Shown here: piece by piece, positions 14,247 to 24,902 of the stretch | Numbering within the stretch: the first letter of the stretch is position 1 | Layout: each line of letters opens with the position of its first letter | NCBI RefSeq assembly: GCF_003596405.1 | Contig: NZ_QYUR01000006.1 | Coordinates: 372,001 to 436,000, forward strand | Reading direction: 5' to 3' | Origin: Pseudomonas cavernicola | GTDB taxonomy: Bacteria > Pseudomonadota > Gammaproteobacteria > Pseudomonadales > Pseudomonadaceae | DNA: 64,000 nucleotides | Notes under the pieces: generated by a model | The model's database searches: none | Told to the model about the DNA's origin: nothing | The model's input: the letters and a program-made list of their open reading frames with translations, nothing else | Made by a program: the position numbers and the translations under genes

Positions 14247-15359
14247 TCAGTCGCTGAGCAAACGGCCCTTGCGGATAGGTTCACGGCCGGCCACCTTGGC
14301 CAACCACAGGCCGGGCTGCGCAAAGCGCAGGCGCTCACGCGCGAAAAGCACGCCTGCCGTAGTCGCACGAACGATTGTGTGGCGATCATCCAAAGGATCG
14401 ATCACCTCAAACAGCGGATCACCCGCTTTAACCTGCCCGCCCACCGACTGGAGAAAACTCACCACGCCGGGGTGCGGTGGATAAACATATTCCGCACCTT
14501 CAAAAGGCGTAGCCTCGCAGCACTCCTGTGGCGCCGCCGGCCAATCCCCGGCAATCAAACCCTGCTCGGCCAGGAAGGCTAAAATCCCCTCGGCACTGGC
14601 CTCGGCCTGCGCCTTCTCGGTATCCGCCATGCCACCCAACTCAAGGGTGGTCGCCAGACACGCCAGTGGAATCGCTGCCTGCGGGAAATGCCGAGCCAAG
14701 CGCAGCCAGGGCACCGAACAGGCCTCATCGAAAGAGTTACCGCCAGACTCCTCAGCCAGCAGCACAGCGCTGGCCTTCAACCGTGCAGCCAGGGAGCGCC
14801 ATTGCGACCACTGCTGCGGGATCGCGTAAAAATGCACCGCCGCCTCAAAATCACAGTGCAGATCGAGCACCACATCCGCGTCACAAGCGTGTCGCAGCAG
14901 CAGCCGCTGTAAACCTTCCAACTCGGAGCCAGCCACCGGCAGCGCATCCAGCGCCTCGCACATCGCCGCACGGATCAGCCGCACATTCGTCGGCCCATCA
15001 CTGCCGAGATAGCCCTCCAGCGCCGGCGCTATGGCCTCGGCCAGTTCGAAGAAATCACGGTTGAAGTTTTTACCGCTACCGAACTCGAAACGGCCTTGCT
15101 GAGTCGCCTGGAACAGCTGCCCCAAGCCAATCGGATTGGCCACCGGCACCAGTTCGATCACGCCGGTCAGGCGGCCTTGGGCTTCCAGCTCACGCAGGCG
15201 CCGCTTGAGTTCGACGGCAACGCGCATGCCCGGCAGCTCATCGGCATGCAAGGAGGCCTGGATATAGGCCTTGCACGGCCCGCTACCGAAACGGAACAGC
15301 GTCAAGCGGCGTTCGGTTCCCGGGCAGCCCCACGGCAATACATGCTCGATACGTTGCAT
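14247..15359 (-). CDS. aotO: AotO, succinylglutamate desuccinylase/aspartoacylase-like protein
   Basis: A 370-residue member of the zinc-dependent AstE/aspartoacylase superfamily embedded in the aot transporter operon. The zinc motif is visible as [17 protein letters not shown] and [16 protein letters not shown], and a C-terminal lipoyl-like beta domain ([15 protein letters not shown]) follows. In P. aeruginosa the equivalent gene is known to be dispensable for transport and has no settled substrate. It differs clearly from astE in length and sequence, so it is not a second AstE copy. It starts 10 bp after aotM. A deacylase role on an acylated amino acid is plausible. Confidence 0.88.
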   Translation of the reverse strand: MQRIEHVLPWGCPGTERRLTLFRFGSGPCKAYIQASLHADELPGMRVAVELKRRLRELEAQGRLTGVIELVPVANPIGLGQLFQATQQGRFEFGSGKNFNRDFFELAEAIAPALEGYLGSDGPTNVRLIRAAMCEALDALPVAGSELEGLQRLLLRHACDADVVLDLHCDFEAAVHFYAIPQQWSQWRSLAARLKASAVLLAEESGGNSFDEACSVPWLRLARHFPQAAIPLACLATTLELGGMADTEKAQAEASAEGILAFLAEQGLIAGDWPAAPQECCEATPFEGAEYVYPPHPGVVSFLQSVGGQVKAGDPLFEVIDPLDDRHTIVRATTAGVLFARERLRFAQPGLWLAKVAGREPIRKGRLLSD

Positions 15360-15369
15360 GATCTGCCCC

Positions 15370-16068
15370 TCAGGCCTTACGCGGTGCCAGGTAGGCCAGC
15401 CAGCGGCGCTCGGCCAGCTTGAACAGGCGCACCAGGACGAAGGTCAAACACAGGTAGAACGCACCAGCAGTGATAAAGGCCTCGAACGGCAGGTAGAACT
15501 GCGAGCTGAGGGTGCGCGCCGCGCCAGTGATATCGATCAGGGTGACGATCGACGCCAGACTGGTGGTGTGCAGCATCATGATTACTTCATTGCTGTATTG
15601 CGGCAGCGCCCGACGCAGCGCCGAAGGCAGCAAAATCCGCCGGTACAGTTTGAAGCGCGACATACCCATCGCTTTAGCCGCTTCGATCTCGCCATGCGGG
15701 GTGGCCTTGAGGCTACCGGCGAGAATTTCCGCGCTATAGGCACTGGTGTTAATGGCAAAGGCCAGGCAGGCACAGAACGTGGCGTTGGACAGATACGGCC
15801 AGAGAAAGCTTTCACGCACCGCCGCGAACTGCGCCAGACCGTAGTAGATCAAAAATAGCTGCACCAGCATCGGTGTGCCGCGAATCACATAGGTGTAGAG
15901 CCAGGCCGGGAAATTGACCGCCGGCCGCCGCGAGACACGCATCAGGCCCAGCGGAATGGCAAGTAGCAGCCCAAACGCCAGGGAAATCAGCAAAATCTTG
16001 AGGGTCACCAACACACCACCGAGGTACAGCGGCAGATTGGCCCAAACGGATGAGAAGTCGAAGATCAT
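15370..16068 (-). CDS. aotM: Arginine/ornithine ABC transporter permease AotM
   Basis: Inner-membrane permease subunit of the HisMQ class, forming a heterodimer with AotQ. The 232-residue protein starts MIFDFSSVWANLPLYLGGVL and has about five membrane segments. The coupling EAA loop GEIEAAKAMGMSRFKLYRRI contacts the ATPase. Its start overlaps the aotQ stop by four bases. Assignment to M rather than Q follows gene order in P. aeruginosa. Confidence 0.93.
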   Translation of the reverse strand: MIFDFSSVWANLPLYLGGVLVTLKILLISLAFGLLLAIPLGLMRVSRRPAVNFPAWLYTYVIRGTPMLVQLFLIYYGLAQFAAVRESFLWPYLSNATFCACLAFAINTSAYSAEILAGSLKATPHGEIEAAKAMGMSRFKLYRRILLPSALRRALPQYSNEVIMMLHTTSLASIVTLIDITGAARTLSSQFYLPFEAFITAGAFYLCLTFVLVRLFKLAERRWLAYLAPRKA

Positions 16069-16754
16069 AGTTCAGCCACCTTCATGCCTACCGAGTAGCG
16101 TTTCTCCAGGAAACGCAGGAGCAGCAAGGAAGCGCTGGTCAACACCAGATAAAGCGCCGCTACCGCCAAGTAGAAAGTGAAAGGCTGGTGCGTGGCATCC
16201 GCGGCGCTCTTGGCCTTGAACATCATGTCCTGTAGCCCGACCACCGAGATCAGCGCCGTCGCCTTGGTCAAGACCAGCCAGTTGTTGGTGAAGCCTGGAA
16301 TGGCGAAACGAATCATCTGCGGCACCAGCACCCGGAAAAACACCTGCAGGCCGCTCATGCCATAGGCAGCACCCGCCTCGCCCTGCCCCTTGGGGATAGC
16401 CATGAAGGCACCACGAAAAGTCTCCGAGAGATAGGCCCCGAAGATAAAGCCCATGGTGAACACGCCCGTGGCAAAGGGGTTGAGGTCAATGTAATCCTCA
16501 TAGCCCAGCAGCGGCGCGACCCGGTTAACCACATCCTGACCGCCATAGAAAATCAGCAGGATCAGCACCAGATCGGGAATGCCGCGAATCACCGTGGCAT
16601 AGGCTTCGCCCAGCAATGACAGCCACTTGATCGGCGAGAGACGAAACGCCGCCCCGAGCAACCCCAGCACGCAAGCCAGCGTCATCGAGGTCAGGGCCAA
16701 CGACAAGGTGAGCCAGGCACCGTCGATAATGGTCGAGCCGTAGCCGTTCAGCAT
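16065..16754 (-). CDS. aotQ: Arginine/ornithine ABC transporter permease AotQ
   Basis: Second permease subunit. The 229-residue protein begins MLNGYGSTIIDGAWLTLSLA, shows several hydrophobic helices and has the EAA-loop segment GEAGAAYGMSGLQVFFRVL. It is first of the tightly packed aotQ-M-O-P set. Upstream, 380 bp separate it from aotJ; this gap contains a terminator-like hairpin and a MITE-like insertion that begins only five bases before the ATG. Confidence 0.93.
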   Translation of the reverse strand: MLNGYGSTIIDGAWLTLSLALTSMTLACVLGLLGAAFRLSPIKWLSLLGEAYATVIRGIPDLVLILLIFYGGQDVVNRVAPLLGYEDYIDLNPFATGVFTMGFIFGAYLSETFRGAFMAIPKGQGEAGAAYGMSGLQVFFRVLVPQMIRFAIPGFTNNWLVLTKATALISVVGLQDMMFKAKSAADATHQPFTFYLAVAALYLVLTSASLLLLRFLEKRYSVGMKVAEL

Positions 16755-16758
16755 GATA

Positions 16759-17025
16759 AGAGCCTATCGTTGAATAATTCCGGCCCGCATTGCCGCCCAA
16801 AAACAGTCCTGGCAAGGCGCGGAACGCCGGTAATGGTGATGCGCTGACCACGTCCAGCAGAAGCGCATGGCGTACCTTCAGGCACACCCCGAAGGGACGG
16901 GGCCATTTCTGCGCATAGCTGCGTCAGTCGTCGCTCATTTGGAGTAACCAAACTTCTCTCCTCCTTTTCTTGCCCTGCGCCAAATGGCTTCCGTCGCGGG
17001 CAGGAGTTACTCAAGGATAGGCTCT
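16759..17025. repeat. 267-bp MITE-like element between aotJ and aotQ
   Basis: The left end (plus strand) reads AGAGCCTATCGTTGAATAA and the right end, reverse-complemented, AGAGCCTATCCTTGAGTAA. Extended to 23 bp (on through TTCC and CTCC respectively), these are terminal inverted repeats with three mismatches. The interior encodes nothing convincing. No clear target duplication is visible. The element lies inside the aot operon, just upstream of aotQ, so it is transcribed in the operon mRNA and its ends could form a long stem. Confidence 0.7.
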
Positions 17026-17081
17026 GCGTCCTTATGCAGCGCACCCAACCAAGCGGATCGCCCGGGAGCACCACCACAACG

Positions 17082-17119
17082 AAAAAGTGGCACAAACCGC
17101 AGGATTGAGTTTGTGCCAC
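17082..17119 (-). terminator. Intra-operon terminator/attenuator after aotJ
   Basis: On the minus strand GTGGCACAAAC and GTTTGTGCCAC form a perfect 11-bp stem with an 11-base loop, followed by TTTTT (17086-17082). It sits 17 bp past the aotJ stop. Such hairpins between a periplasmic binding protein gene and its permease genes commonly keep the binding protein in excess by partial termination. Confidence 0.85.
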
Positions 17120-17135
17120 CTTTAGAGAAAAGCGA

Positions 17136-17915
17136 TTACTCGCCGTAGACGTCGAACTTGAAGTATTTGTCCTGTACTTCTTTGTACTTGCCGTTGGCGC
17201 GGATAGCGGCGATGGCAGTAGTGATCTTATCGGCCAGCGCCTTGTCACCCTTACGTACCGCGATCCCGGCGCCTTCACCGAAATATTTCACATCGGTATA
17301 AGCCGGACCGGCAAAAGCGAAGCCTTTCCCAGCGTCAGTCTTGAGGAAGCCGTCATCGATGTTCACAGCATCCGCCAGAGTGGCATCCAAGCGACCCGAG
17401 GTCAGATCCAGGAACACTTCGTTCTGCGAGCTGTAACGGACGACTTCAACACCGGCCGGGGCAAACACTTCAGTGGCGAAACGATCGTAAGTGCTGCCAC
17501 GCTGCACGCCCACCTTCTTGCCCTTCAGATCAACCAACGGATCGTTCAGCACAGTGCCGGCTTTCATCGCTAGCTTGACCGGTGTCTGGTAGTATTTGCT
17601 CGAAAAGTCGACGGACTTCTTACGCTCTTCGGTGATGGTCATGGAGGAAAGAATCGCGTCGATTTTGCGTACTTTCAAAGCTGGGATCAGGCCGTCGAAC
17701 TCCTGTTCGATCCACTGGCACTTGACCTTCATCTCTTCGCACAGCGCGTTACCGATATCGTAGTCAAAACCTGTGATAGCGCCATCAGGCGTCTTGCTGG
17801 CGAAAGGCGGGTAAGCCGCTTCGATGCCAATACGCAGGGGCTTAGCATCGTCAGCGATGGCCAGCGAGGACAATACGGACAACGCCAGGGCGCCGAGAAG
17901 TGCGATCTTCTTCAT
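17136..17915 (-). CDS. aotJ: Arginine/ornithine periplasmic binding protein
   Basis: Captures arginine or ornithine in the periplasm and delivers it to AotQM. The 259-residue protein has a signal peptide ([21 protein letters not shown]) cleaved before DDAKPLRIG. The family 3 solute-binding fold is recognisable from [18 protein letters not shown], the ligand loop [20 protein letters not shown] and [12 protein letters not shown]. It is the first gene of the aot cluster, downstream of an ArgR-type site. A strong hairpin follows it, which should raise its abundance over the permease. Confidence 0.95.
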   Translation of the reverse strand: MKKIALLGALALSVLSSLAIADDAKPLRIGIEAAYPPFASKTPDGAITGFDYDIGNALCEEMKVKCQWIEQEFDGLIPALKVRKIDAILSSMTITEERKKSVDFSSKYYQTPVKLAMKAGTVLNDPLVDLKGKKVGVQRGSTYDRFATEVFAPAGVEVVRYSSQNEVFLDLTSGRLDATLADAVNIDDGFLKTDAGKGFAFAGPAYTDVKYFGEGAGIAVRKGDKALADKITTAIAAIRANGKYKEVQDKYFKFDVYGE

Positions 17916-18081
17916 CTTATGACTCCTTCGAGTAGGGGTTTGGCTTCTGTTGGCAGAATTGGAGATCGCCCAGGCCGTCCGTTAATTGTAGAAAGAGTCG
18001 CCGTCTTTGCAGTGTGCTAAGCAGCATCCAAGAGGCTACGGCTGGGTGAGCGGCATTCTAACGACAGCTCCAAAGCCGATA

Positions 18082-18097
18082 TTTCTTCAATGCGACA
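18082..18097 (-). promoter_or_regulatory. Probable ArgR half site upstream of aotJ
   Basis: On the minus strand TGTCGC (18097-18092) is followed after eight bases by AA (18083-18082), matching the ArgR half-site pattern seen upstream of aruC. A weaker TGTCGT lies at 18066-18061. The site is about 170 bp upstream of the aotJ start. Confidence 0.6.
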
Positions 18098-18109
18098 ACT
18101 AATTACAAA

Positions 18110-18455
18110 AGGCTCTGGCAGGCTTACCAGGCATATTGACAGGCACTCCAAAAGCTGGAGGACCAGAGAGAATTAACAACCCCAGGCTAAGGCAATAATC
18201 GCGCCTTATTTTGCAAAACCCTTATATTTCGGCACCTCCAGCAAGTTGGAGAGCTTTTAGCCAGCTAAAAAAAGCAGCAAACCAACGCAAGCTGTTTCCG
18301 TACACCCCGCCAAAGTGCGCGATGTTACCCAGCTTGTTACGCCCACAAAAACCCTTCGCTCAGCCGTGCAAACCAGCCCCTAAAACCGATATCAATCTCC
18401 ATAAGCCAGCGATTTATAGGTTGAGCCAGCAAACTGCGACGCAACGACCAAGCCG
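18110..18455. other. Intergenic region between aotJ control region and acsA terminator
   Basis: No convincing gene: the open frame at 18211-18504 has no ribosome binding site and atypical composition, with several A runs. The sequence is less GC-rich than the neighbouring genes. I see no repeat or RNA gene in it. Confidence 0.5.
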
Positions 18456-18460
18456 AAACA

Positions 18461-18497
18461 AAAACGCCCCGCCCCAGCTTGTGGCTGGGGCGGGGCG
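18461..18497 (-). terminator. acsA terminator
   Basis: On the minus strand CGCCCCGCCCCAG and CTGGGGCGGGGCG form a perfect 13-bp GC stem around a 7-base loop (18497-18465), followed by TTTT and further T/G. It lies 17 bp beyond the acsA stop. Confidence 0.92.
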
Positions 18498-18514
18498 TGA
18501 CTAACAGCAATCGA

Positions 18515-20470
<1,956 letters not shown>

Positions 20471-20601
20471 CAGGAAATACCTCAGCGGGTAGTTGTTGTT
20501 TTATGGCGCCTTTTGTAGCTACTGCTTTCCTAAATAACCATTCGACCATGGTCTTACCAGCCATAGCTCCTGTCAGCTTGGCGCCCTGCGAGCCCCCAAC
20601 T

Positions 20602-20626
20602 AAAAAGGGCGACCCCAAGGTCGCCC
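20602..20626 (-). terminator. Terminator downstream of the membrane protein gene
   Basis: On the minus strand GGGCGACC and GGTCGCCC form an 8-bp stem with a CTTG-type loop, then TTTTTA (20606-20601). It is 100 bp beyond the stop at 20726. A similar but degraded copy of this sequence occurs at 21550-21600. Confidence 0.7.
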
Positions 20627-20725
20627 ACTTAAATCATTCCGAGATAAACACTGGCGTCCCGAAGAACGCCCCACAGACGGTGTCGCTGCATCCCTGCTCG
20701 GTCTAGACGGACCATTCCCCTCAGC

Positions 20726-21304
20726 CTATGAAGCAGCGGACCGCTCCCCCTCCTCCTCGACCACAGCGCCCGCTGCACTGGCGACTGCAAACGCCACGGC
20801 ACAGGCCAATAGCGAGAACACAGCGAAAGCGCCCATCACATACAGGTAAGGCAACACGTAATTCCACGCTCGAGCCACACCCAAGAAAGCGGCGAATAGC
20901 CAGCCACTCATGGAGAGCGCGCCCAAGAGAGCAAGGCGGGTGCGGGCGGAGTTGGGCAACCAGACGAAAGGAGCCTTTTGCAGCAGCGGGAAACCGACTC
21001 GATGCAGCAACGCGCCGTTCACGCTAAGCAGCGCGACAACGGTCACCTTAGCCCAGAGTTTCTGATTGAGCAGATACGTGGCGCCCTCATCGAGGTAGCC
21101 CTGCAACACCAACAGCAGGCCACTTCCCCAAAGAGCCAGCAGCGCCAAGGTGACGATCTTCTGAGTTTCCTCGAGATACTCACGCTGCGCCTGATCCAAC
21201 GCCTCCCTGCGCCAACTCCAGAGCTTGTGATCGGCCTGCAACACCCGCCCCAGAGCAATGCAGGTGGCGAGCAGATGACCGTATACGAGTAGCATTTTAA
21301 GCAT
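20726..21304 (-). CDS. Predicted integral membrane protein (CopD-like)
   Basis: A 192-residue protein starting MLKMLLVYGHLLATCIALGR, with about four or five membrane segments (including WAKVTVVALLSVNGALLHRV and YVMGAFAVFSLLACAVAFAV) and an acidic tail. The opening His-containing helix and general layout recall small CopD/DUF2214-type membrane proteins, but I cannot assign a function. The open frame extends 11 codons upstream to 21337; the internal ATG at 21304 follows AAGGTCAAGG and precedes the first hydrophobic helix, so I prefer it. It is flanked on both sides by similar short sequences. Confidence 0.6.
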   Translation of the reverse strand: MLKMLLVYGHLLATCIALGRVLQADHKLWSWRREALDQAQREYLEETQKIVTLALLALWGSGLLLVLQGYLDEGATYLLNQKLWAKVTVVALLSVNGALLHRVGFPLLQKAPFVWLPNSARTRLALLGALSMSGWLFAAFLGVARAWNYVLPYLYVMGAFAVFSLLACAVAFAVASAAGAVVEEEGERSAAS

Positions 21305-21751
21305 TGCCTTGACCTTATTTTTATTTGGGCAATGCACTCCTTGCGCCCCCTAAATTTGAAACTAAATGATACACATTCATATTTACGCCGACAAGCTCCC
21401 TCCCCGACCGCATATCCGGCAATGCCCACACTCAAGCGCAAGGCGAAATGCTGCTTCGAAGGGATCGAGGTCCGGAACCGAAAAGCAAGACGCCACCGGC
21501 TACCGAGGGAGGCGACGAGCGCGGCGGTTATTTCAGGGCGCGAGGAGAATAAAAAAAGGCGACCCTAAGGCCGACCATCAAGTCATTCCGGGGAAGGAAT
21601 GCTAAAACGCTGCATCCAAGATCACGCTCGATTCGGATGGCGCCTTTGTATGCCCGTCGACTAAAGCGAAATCATTGCACTAACGTCGTAGGGCGACTAA
21701 TGCCTAGCCTTATCGGCTGCCCAGCGGAGCTAGGCGGATGCAGCTACCGAC
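21305..21751. other. Intergenic region downstream of phhR
   Basis: 447 bp without a convincing gene. The segment 21550-21640 repeats, in the same order and in imperfect form, motifs found at 20601-20710: AAAAAGG(C)GACC, TCATTCCG and GCTGCATCC...CTCG. This suggests that the terminator region of an ancestral neighbour was duplicated around the membrane protein gene. A T run on the minus strand (21551-21557) probably ends phhR transcription. Confidence 0.5.
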
Positions 21752-23317
21752 CTATTCACCCGCCCCTTCTTTGCCCAAACCATGCTGACGCAGCTTGTTG
21801 GCAATGGTGGTGTGCGAAACACCCAGGCGCTTACCCAGTTGCCGGCTGCTTGGGTGCTCGGCGTAGAGCCGCTCCAGCACGGCTTTTTCGAAACGCCCGA
21901 GAATCGCCTCCAGCCCGCCCTCGAGGGAGAAATCACCTAGCGGCTGCGGCGCACCATAGTCCGGCAGGCGGATATGTTCGGGCTTGACCGTGCCGCCATC
22001 ACAGAGCGAAACCGCCTGAAACAGCACGTTCTCCAACTGCCGTACATTGCCTGGCCAGTGGTAGTGATTGAGTCGTTCAAACGCATGCGGCGCCAGTTTG
22101 GGTAGCGGGCAACCAATCTGCCGGCTGGCCTGATCGAGAAAGTGATCGGCCAACGGCGCCAGCCCATCCAGGCATTCGCGCAGCGGTGGAATATGCAGGC
22201 TGAGCACATTGAGGCGGTGGTAGAGGTCCTGGCGAAACTCGCCTTTCGCACAGAGTTCGGAGAGATCCACCTGAGTTGCGCAGATTACCCGCACATCCAG
22301 GTACACCTCCTCGTCGCTACCGACCCGACGGAAGCAACCATCTTGCAAGAAACGCAGCAGCTTGGCCTGCAAGCGTGGGCTCATCTCGCCGACGCCATCG
22401 AGGAACAAGGTACCGCCGGCGGTCAACTCCAGCAGGCCGAGCTTGCCCTCCGGACGAGCCCCCTCGAAGGCGCCTGGGCCGTAACCGAACAGTTCGGTCT
22501 CGGCCATGGATTCCGGCAGCCCGGCGCAGTTCAGCGCCATAAACGGCGACTGCCCACGCGGGCTGGCCAGGTGGCAGGCGCGCGCTAGCAGCTCCTTACC
22601 GGTGCCGGTCTCGCCCTCGATCAGCAACGGCGCATCCAACGGCGCCATCCGCCGGGCTTCGCGCACCACCGCCGCCATGACTTTCGAACTTTGGAAGATG
22701 CTATCGAAGCCACGCAACTCCTGTTTGCGTACATGGTAAATGCGCTCACCGACACGATCGGCGCGATGCAGGGTCAACACCGCACCAGCCAAGGCTTCGC
22801 TTTCATCGTGCTCGGATTGCAGCGGAGCGATGTCGGCGAGAAACACATCGCCCTTCACCTTGACCCGCAGGCCATTGATTCGCGACTTGTTCGCCCGCAC
22901 CAACTCGGGCAAATCGAAATCTTCGGCGTAGCGTGACAACGGAATCCCCGGCACCTCGTCCACCCGCACCCCCAGCAACTGCGCCGCCGCGCGGTTGGCG
23001 GCGACGATCGAGCCGCCCATGTCGATCGACAGCACCGGAAAATCCAGCGCGCCGAGCAAAGCATTCAATTCCAGATGACGGCGCTCGCTGGGCATCAAAC
23101 CGACGCGCTTGACCCCGAACACGCCGGGAATCGCCTCGAACTTCGCACGCAGAGACTGGAACTGTAGGTTGATCAGGTTCGGGCAGTGCAGATAGATGGC
23201 GTTGCCCTGCTCGCCGCCGACCTCGCCGCGGGCGACGTTGATGCCGTACTCGACCAACAGGTTGAGGATGTCGCGCAGGATGCCGACGCGGTTCTGGCAG
23301 TGGACTTTAATTCTCAT
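21752..23317 (-). CDS. phhR: PhhR, TyrR-type regulator of aromatic amino acid catabolism
   Basis: Activates phhABC and related genes in response to phenylalanine or tyrosine. The 521-residue protein begins MRIKVHCQNRVGILRDILNL, an ACT domain (about residues 1-70). A PAS domain follows (VLSIDMGGSIVAANRAAAQL), then an AAA+ domain with Walker A GETGTGKE and the linker VGEMSPRLQAKLLRFLQDG, and a C-terminal Fis-like HTH (LGKRLGVSHTTIANKLRQHG). The usual GAFTGA loop reads GAFEGA, consistent with a TyrR-like protein that does not make standard sigma54 contacts. It is divergent from phhA, with a TyrR-type box in the shared region. Confidence 0.94.
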   Translation of the reverse strand: MRIKVHCQNRVGILRDILNLLVEYGINVARGEVGGEQGNAIYLHCPNLINLQFQSLRAKFEAIPGVFGVKRVGLMPSERRHLELNALLGALDFPVLSIDMGGSIVAANRAAAQLLGVRVDEVPGIPLSRYAEDFDLPELVRANKSRINGLRVKVKGDVFLADIAPLQSEHDESEALAGAVLTLHRADRVGERIYHVRKQELRGFDSIFQSSKVMAAVVREARRMAPLDAPLLIEGETGTGKELLARACHLASPRGQSPFMALNCAGLPESMAETELFGYGPGAFEGARPEGKLGLLELTAGGTLFLDGVGEMSPRLQAKLLRFLQDGCFRRVGSDEEVYLDVRVICATQVDLSELCAKGEFRQDLYHRLNVLSLHIPPLRECLDGLAPLADHFLDQASRQIGCPLPKLAPHAFERLNHYHWPGNVRQLENVLFQAVSLCDGGTVKPEHIRLPDYGAPQPLGDFSLEGGLEAILGRFEKAVLERLYAEHPSSRQLGKRLGVSHTTIANKLRQHGLGKEGAGE

Positions 23318-23448
23318 CGCAAGCGCCCTGTTATCGATGCTGGTGGCGGGCTAGCGGTGTTTTTTCGCAAAATCACCGCAGATTTTCGTCAAGAATATCT
23401 GACAGACGACCGCACCAACAAGGCTGAAATCCGCAACTCCGCCAGGAT

Positions 23449-23466
23449 CGTAACTATATCTTTACG
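23449..23466. promoter_or_regulatory. Probable PhhR (TyrR-type) box upstream of phhA
   Basis: CGTAAC-TATATC-TTTACG matches the TyrR/PhhR consensus TGTAAA-N6-TTTACA at all but three positions and is nearly palindromic. It lies 123 bp upstream of the phhA ATG in the phhR-phhA divergent region. Confidence 0.7.
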
Positions 23467-23589
23467 ATTTTGTCGCTACTTCCTGCCCACCCGAAGCCAT
23501 TAGCGGGCTGCGCCGCGCAACGCTCTGCGGTATTGCTAGGTCAAGACAACAACAATGCGCTGCGGCATTGCGACCGCGCAGGAGACCGT

Positions 23590-24378
23590 ATGAAAACCAC
23601 GCAGTACGTGGCCCGCCAACCGGACGAGCACGGTTTTATCCATTACCCGGAAGCCGAGCATGAGGTGTGGAACACTTTGATCACACGCCAGTTGAAGGTG
23701 GTCGAAGGTCGCGCCTGTCAGGAGTATTTGGACGGTATTGAGCAGATTGGCCTGCCCCACGAGCGCATCCCGCAACTCGGCGAGATCAACAAGGTTCTCG
23801 ATGCCACCACCGGTTGGCGCGTGACGCGGGTACCAGCATTGATTCCGTTCCAGACCTTTTTCGAGCTGCTGGCCAGCAAGCAATTCCCCGTTGCCACCTT
23901 TATTCGTACGCGAGAAGAGCTGGACTACCTGCAAGAGCCGGACATTTTCCATGAAATCTTCGGCCATTGCCCGCTGCTGACCAACCCCTGGTTCGCCGAA
24001 TTCACCCACACCTATGGCAAGCTCGGCCTCAAGGCCAGCAAAGAGGAACGCGTCTACCTCGCCCGCCTGTACTGGATGACCATCGAGTTCGGTCTGGTCG
24101 ACACGCCACAGGGCCGCAAAATTTATGGCGGCGGCATTCTCTCCTCGCCGAAGGAGACGCTCTACTGCCTGTCCGACCAGCCCGAGCACCAGGCTTTCGA
24201 CCCGATCGAAGCGATGCGCACGCCTTACCGCATCGACATCCTGCAACCGCTGTATTTCGTGCTGCCGGAGCTTAAGCGGCTGTTCGATCTGGCCCAGGAG
24301 GACATCATGGCGATGGTGCCCAAAGCCATGCAGCTAGGCTTGCACCCGGCGAAATTCCCGCCGAAACAGGCGGCCTGA
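23590..24378 (+). CDS. phhA: Phenylalanine 4-hydroxylase
   Basis: Iron- and tetrahydropterin-dependent monooxygenase converting phenylalanine to tyrosine. The 262-residue bacterial-type enzyme begins MKTTQYVARQPDEHGFIHYP. It carries the iron ligands in DIFHEIFGHCPLLTNP (two histidines) and WMTIEFGLVD (glutamate). The ATG at 23590 follows an AGGAG. A palindromic repeat at 24408-24487 separates it from phhB, yet the operon order phhA-phhB-phhC is intact. Confidence 0.96.
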   Translation: MKTTQYVARQPDEHGFIHYPEAEHEVWNTLITRQLKVVEGRACQEYLDGIEQIGLPHERIPQLGEINKVLDATTGWRVTRVPALIPFQTFFELLASKQFPVATFIRTREELDYLQEPDIFHEIFGHCPLLTNPWFAEFTHTYGKLGLKASKEERVYLARLYWMTIEFGLVDTPQGRKIYGGGILSSPKETLYCLSDQPEHQAFDPIEAMRTPYRIDILQPLYFVLPELKRLFDLAQEDIMAMVPKAMQLGLHPAKFPPKQAA

Positions 24379-24407
24379 ACGATATCCGGACACCAATACC
24401 TGGACAC

Positions 24408-24487
24408 GTAGGCTGGGTAGAGTCGCGTAGCGACGAAACCCAGCGCAGAGCATCGAGCTGGGTTTCGCTACGCTCTACCCAGCCTAC
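24408..24487. repeat. Palindromic repeat between phhA and phhB
   Basis: Arms GTAGGCTGGGTAGAG and CTCTACCCAGCCTAC form a long stem, with inner arms GTAGCGACGAAACCCAGC and GCTGGGTTTCGCTAC. It is a short member of the GTAGGCTGGGT family and is transcribed within the phh operon. Confidence 0.85.
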
Positions 24488-24530
24488 CTAGACTATCTAG
24501 ACAGCAAACGCCAATAAGAAGGAACCCACC

Positions 24531-24902
24531 ATGACCGCGTTGACCCCCTCAGTTCTGAATCAGGCCCACTGCGAAGCCTGCCAAGCCGGTGCCCCGCAAG
24601 TCAGCGATGCCGAACTGCCCGAATTGCTGCGGCAGATTCCGGACTGGAATATCGAAGTTCGTGACGGTGTGATGCAGTTGGAAAAACTCTTCCTGTTCAA
24701 GAATTTCAAACAGGCCCTGGCCTTCACCAACGCCGTCGGCGAAATCTCCGAGGCCGAGGGCCATCACCCTGGCCTGCTGACCGAATGGGGCCAGGTCACC
24801 GTGACCTGGTGGAGCCATTCGATCAAAGGCCTGCACCGCAACGACTTCATCATGGCCGCCCGTACCGACGAGGTCGCGAAAACCGCGGAGGGGCGCAAGT
24901 GA
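24531..24902 (+). CDS. phhB: Pterin-4a-carbinolamine dehydratase
   Basis: Regenerates the pterin cofactor of PhhA by dehydrating 4a-hydroxytetrahydropterin. The 123-residue protein carries the family signature [19 protein letters not shown] followed by [12 protein letters not shown] preceding GAAGGA supports the ATG at 24531. The stop overlaps the phhC GTG start (GTGA), so the two are translationally coupled. Confidence 0.95.
   Translation: MTALTPSVLNQAHCEACQAGAPQVSDAELPELLRQIPDWNIEVRDGVMQLEKLFLFKNFKQALAFTNAVGEISEAEGHHPGLLTEWGQVTVTWWSHSIKGLHRNDFIMAARTDEVAKTAEGRK

Noticed and set aside
23318..23589. Sigma54 promoter in front of phhA
   Set aside because: I found no convincing GG-N10-GC element with TGGCA; the TyrR-type box is the better signal.
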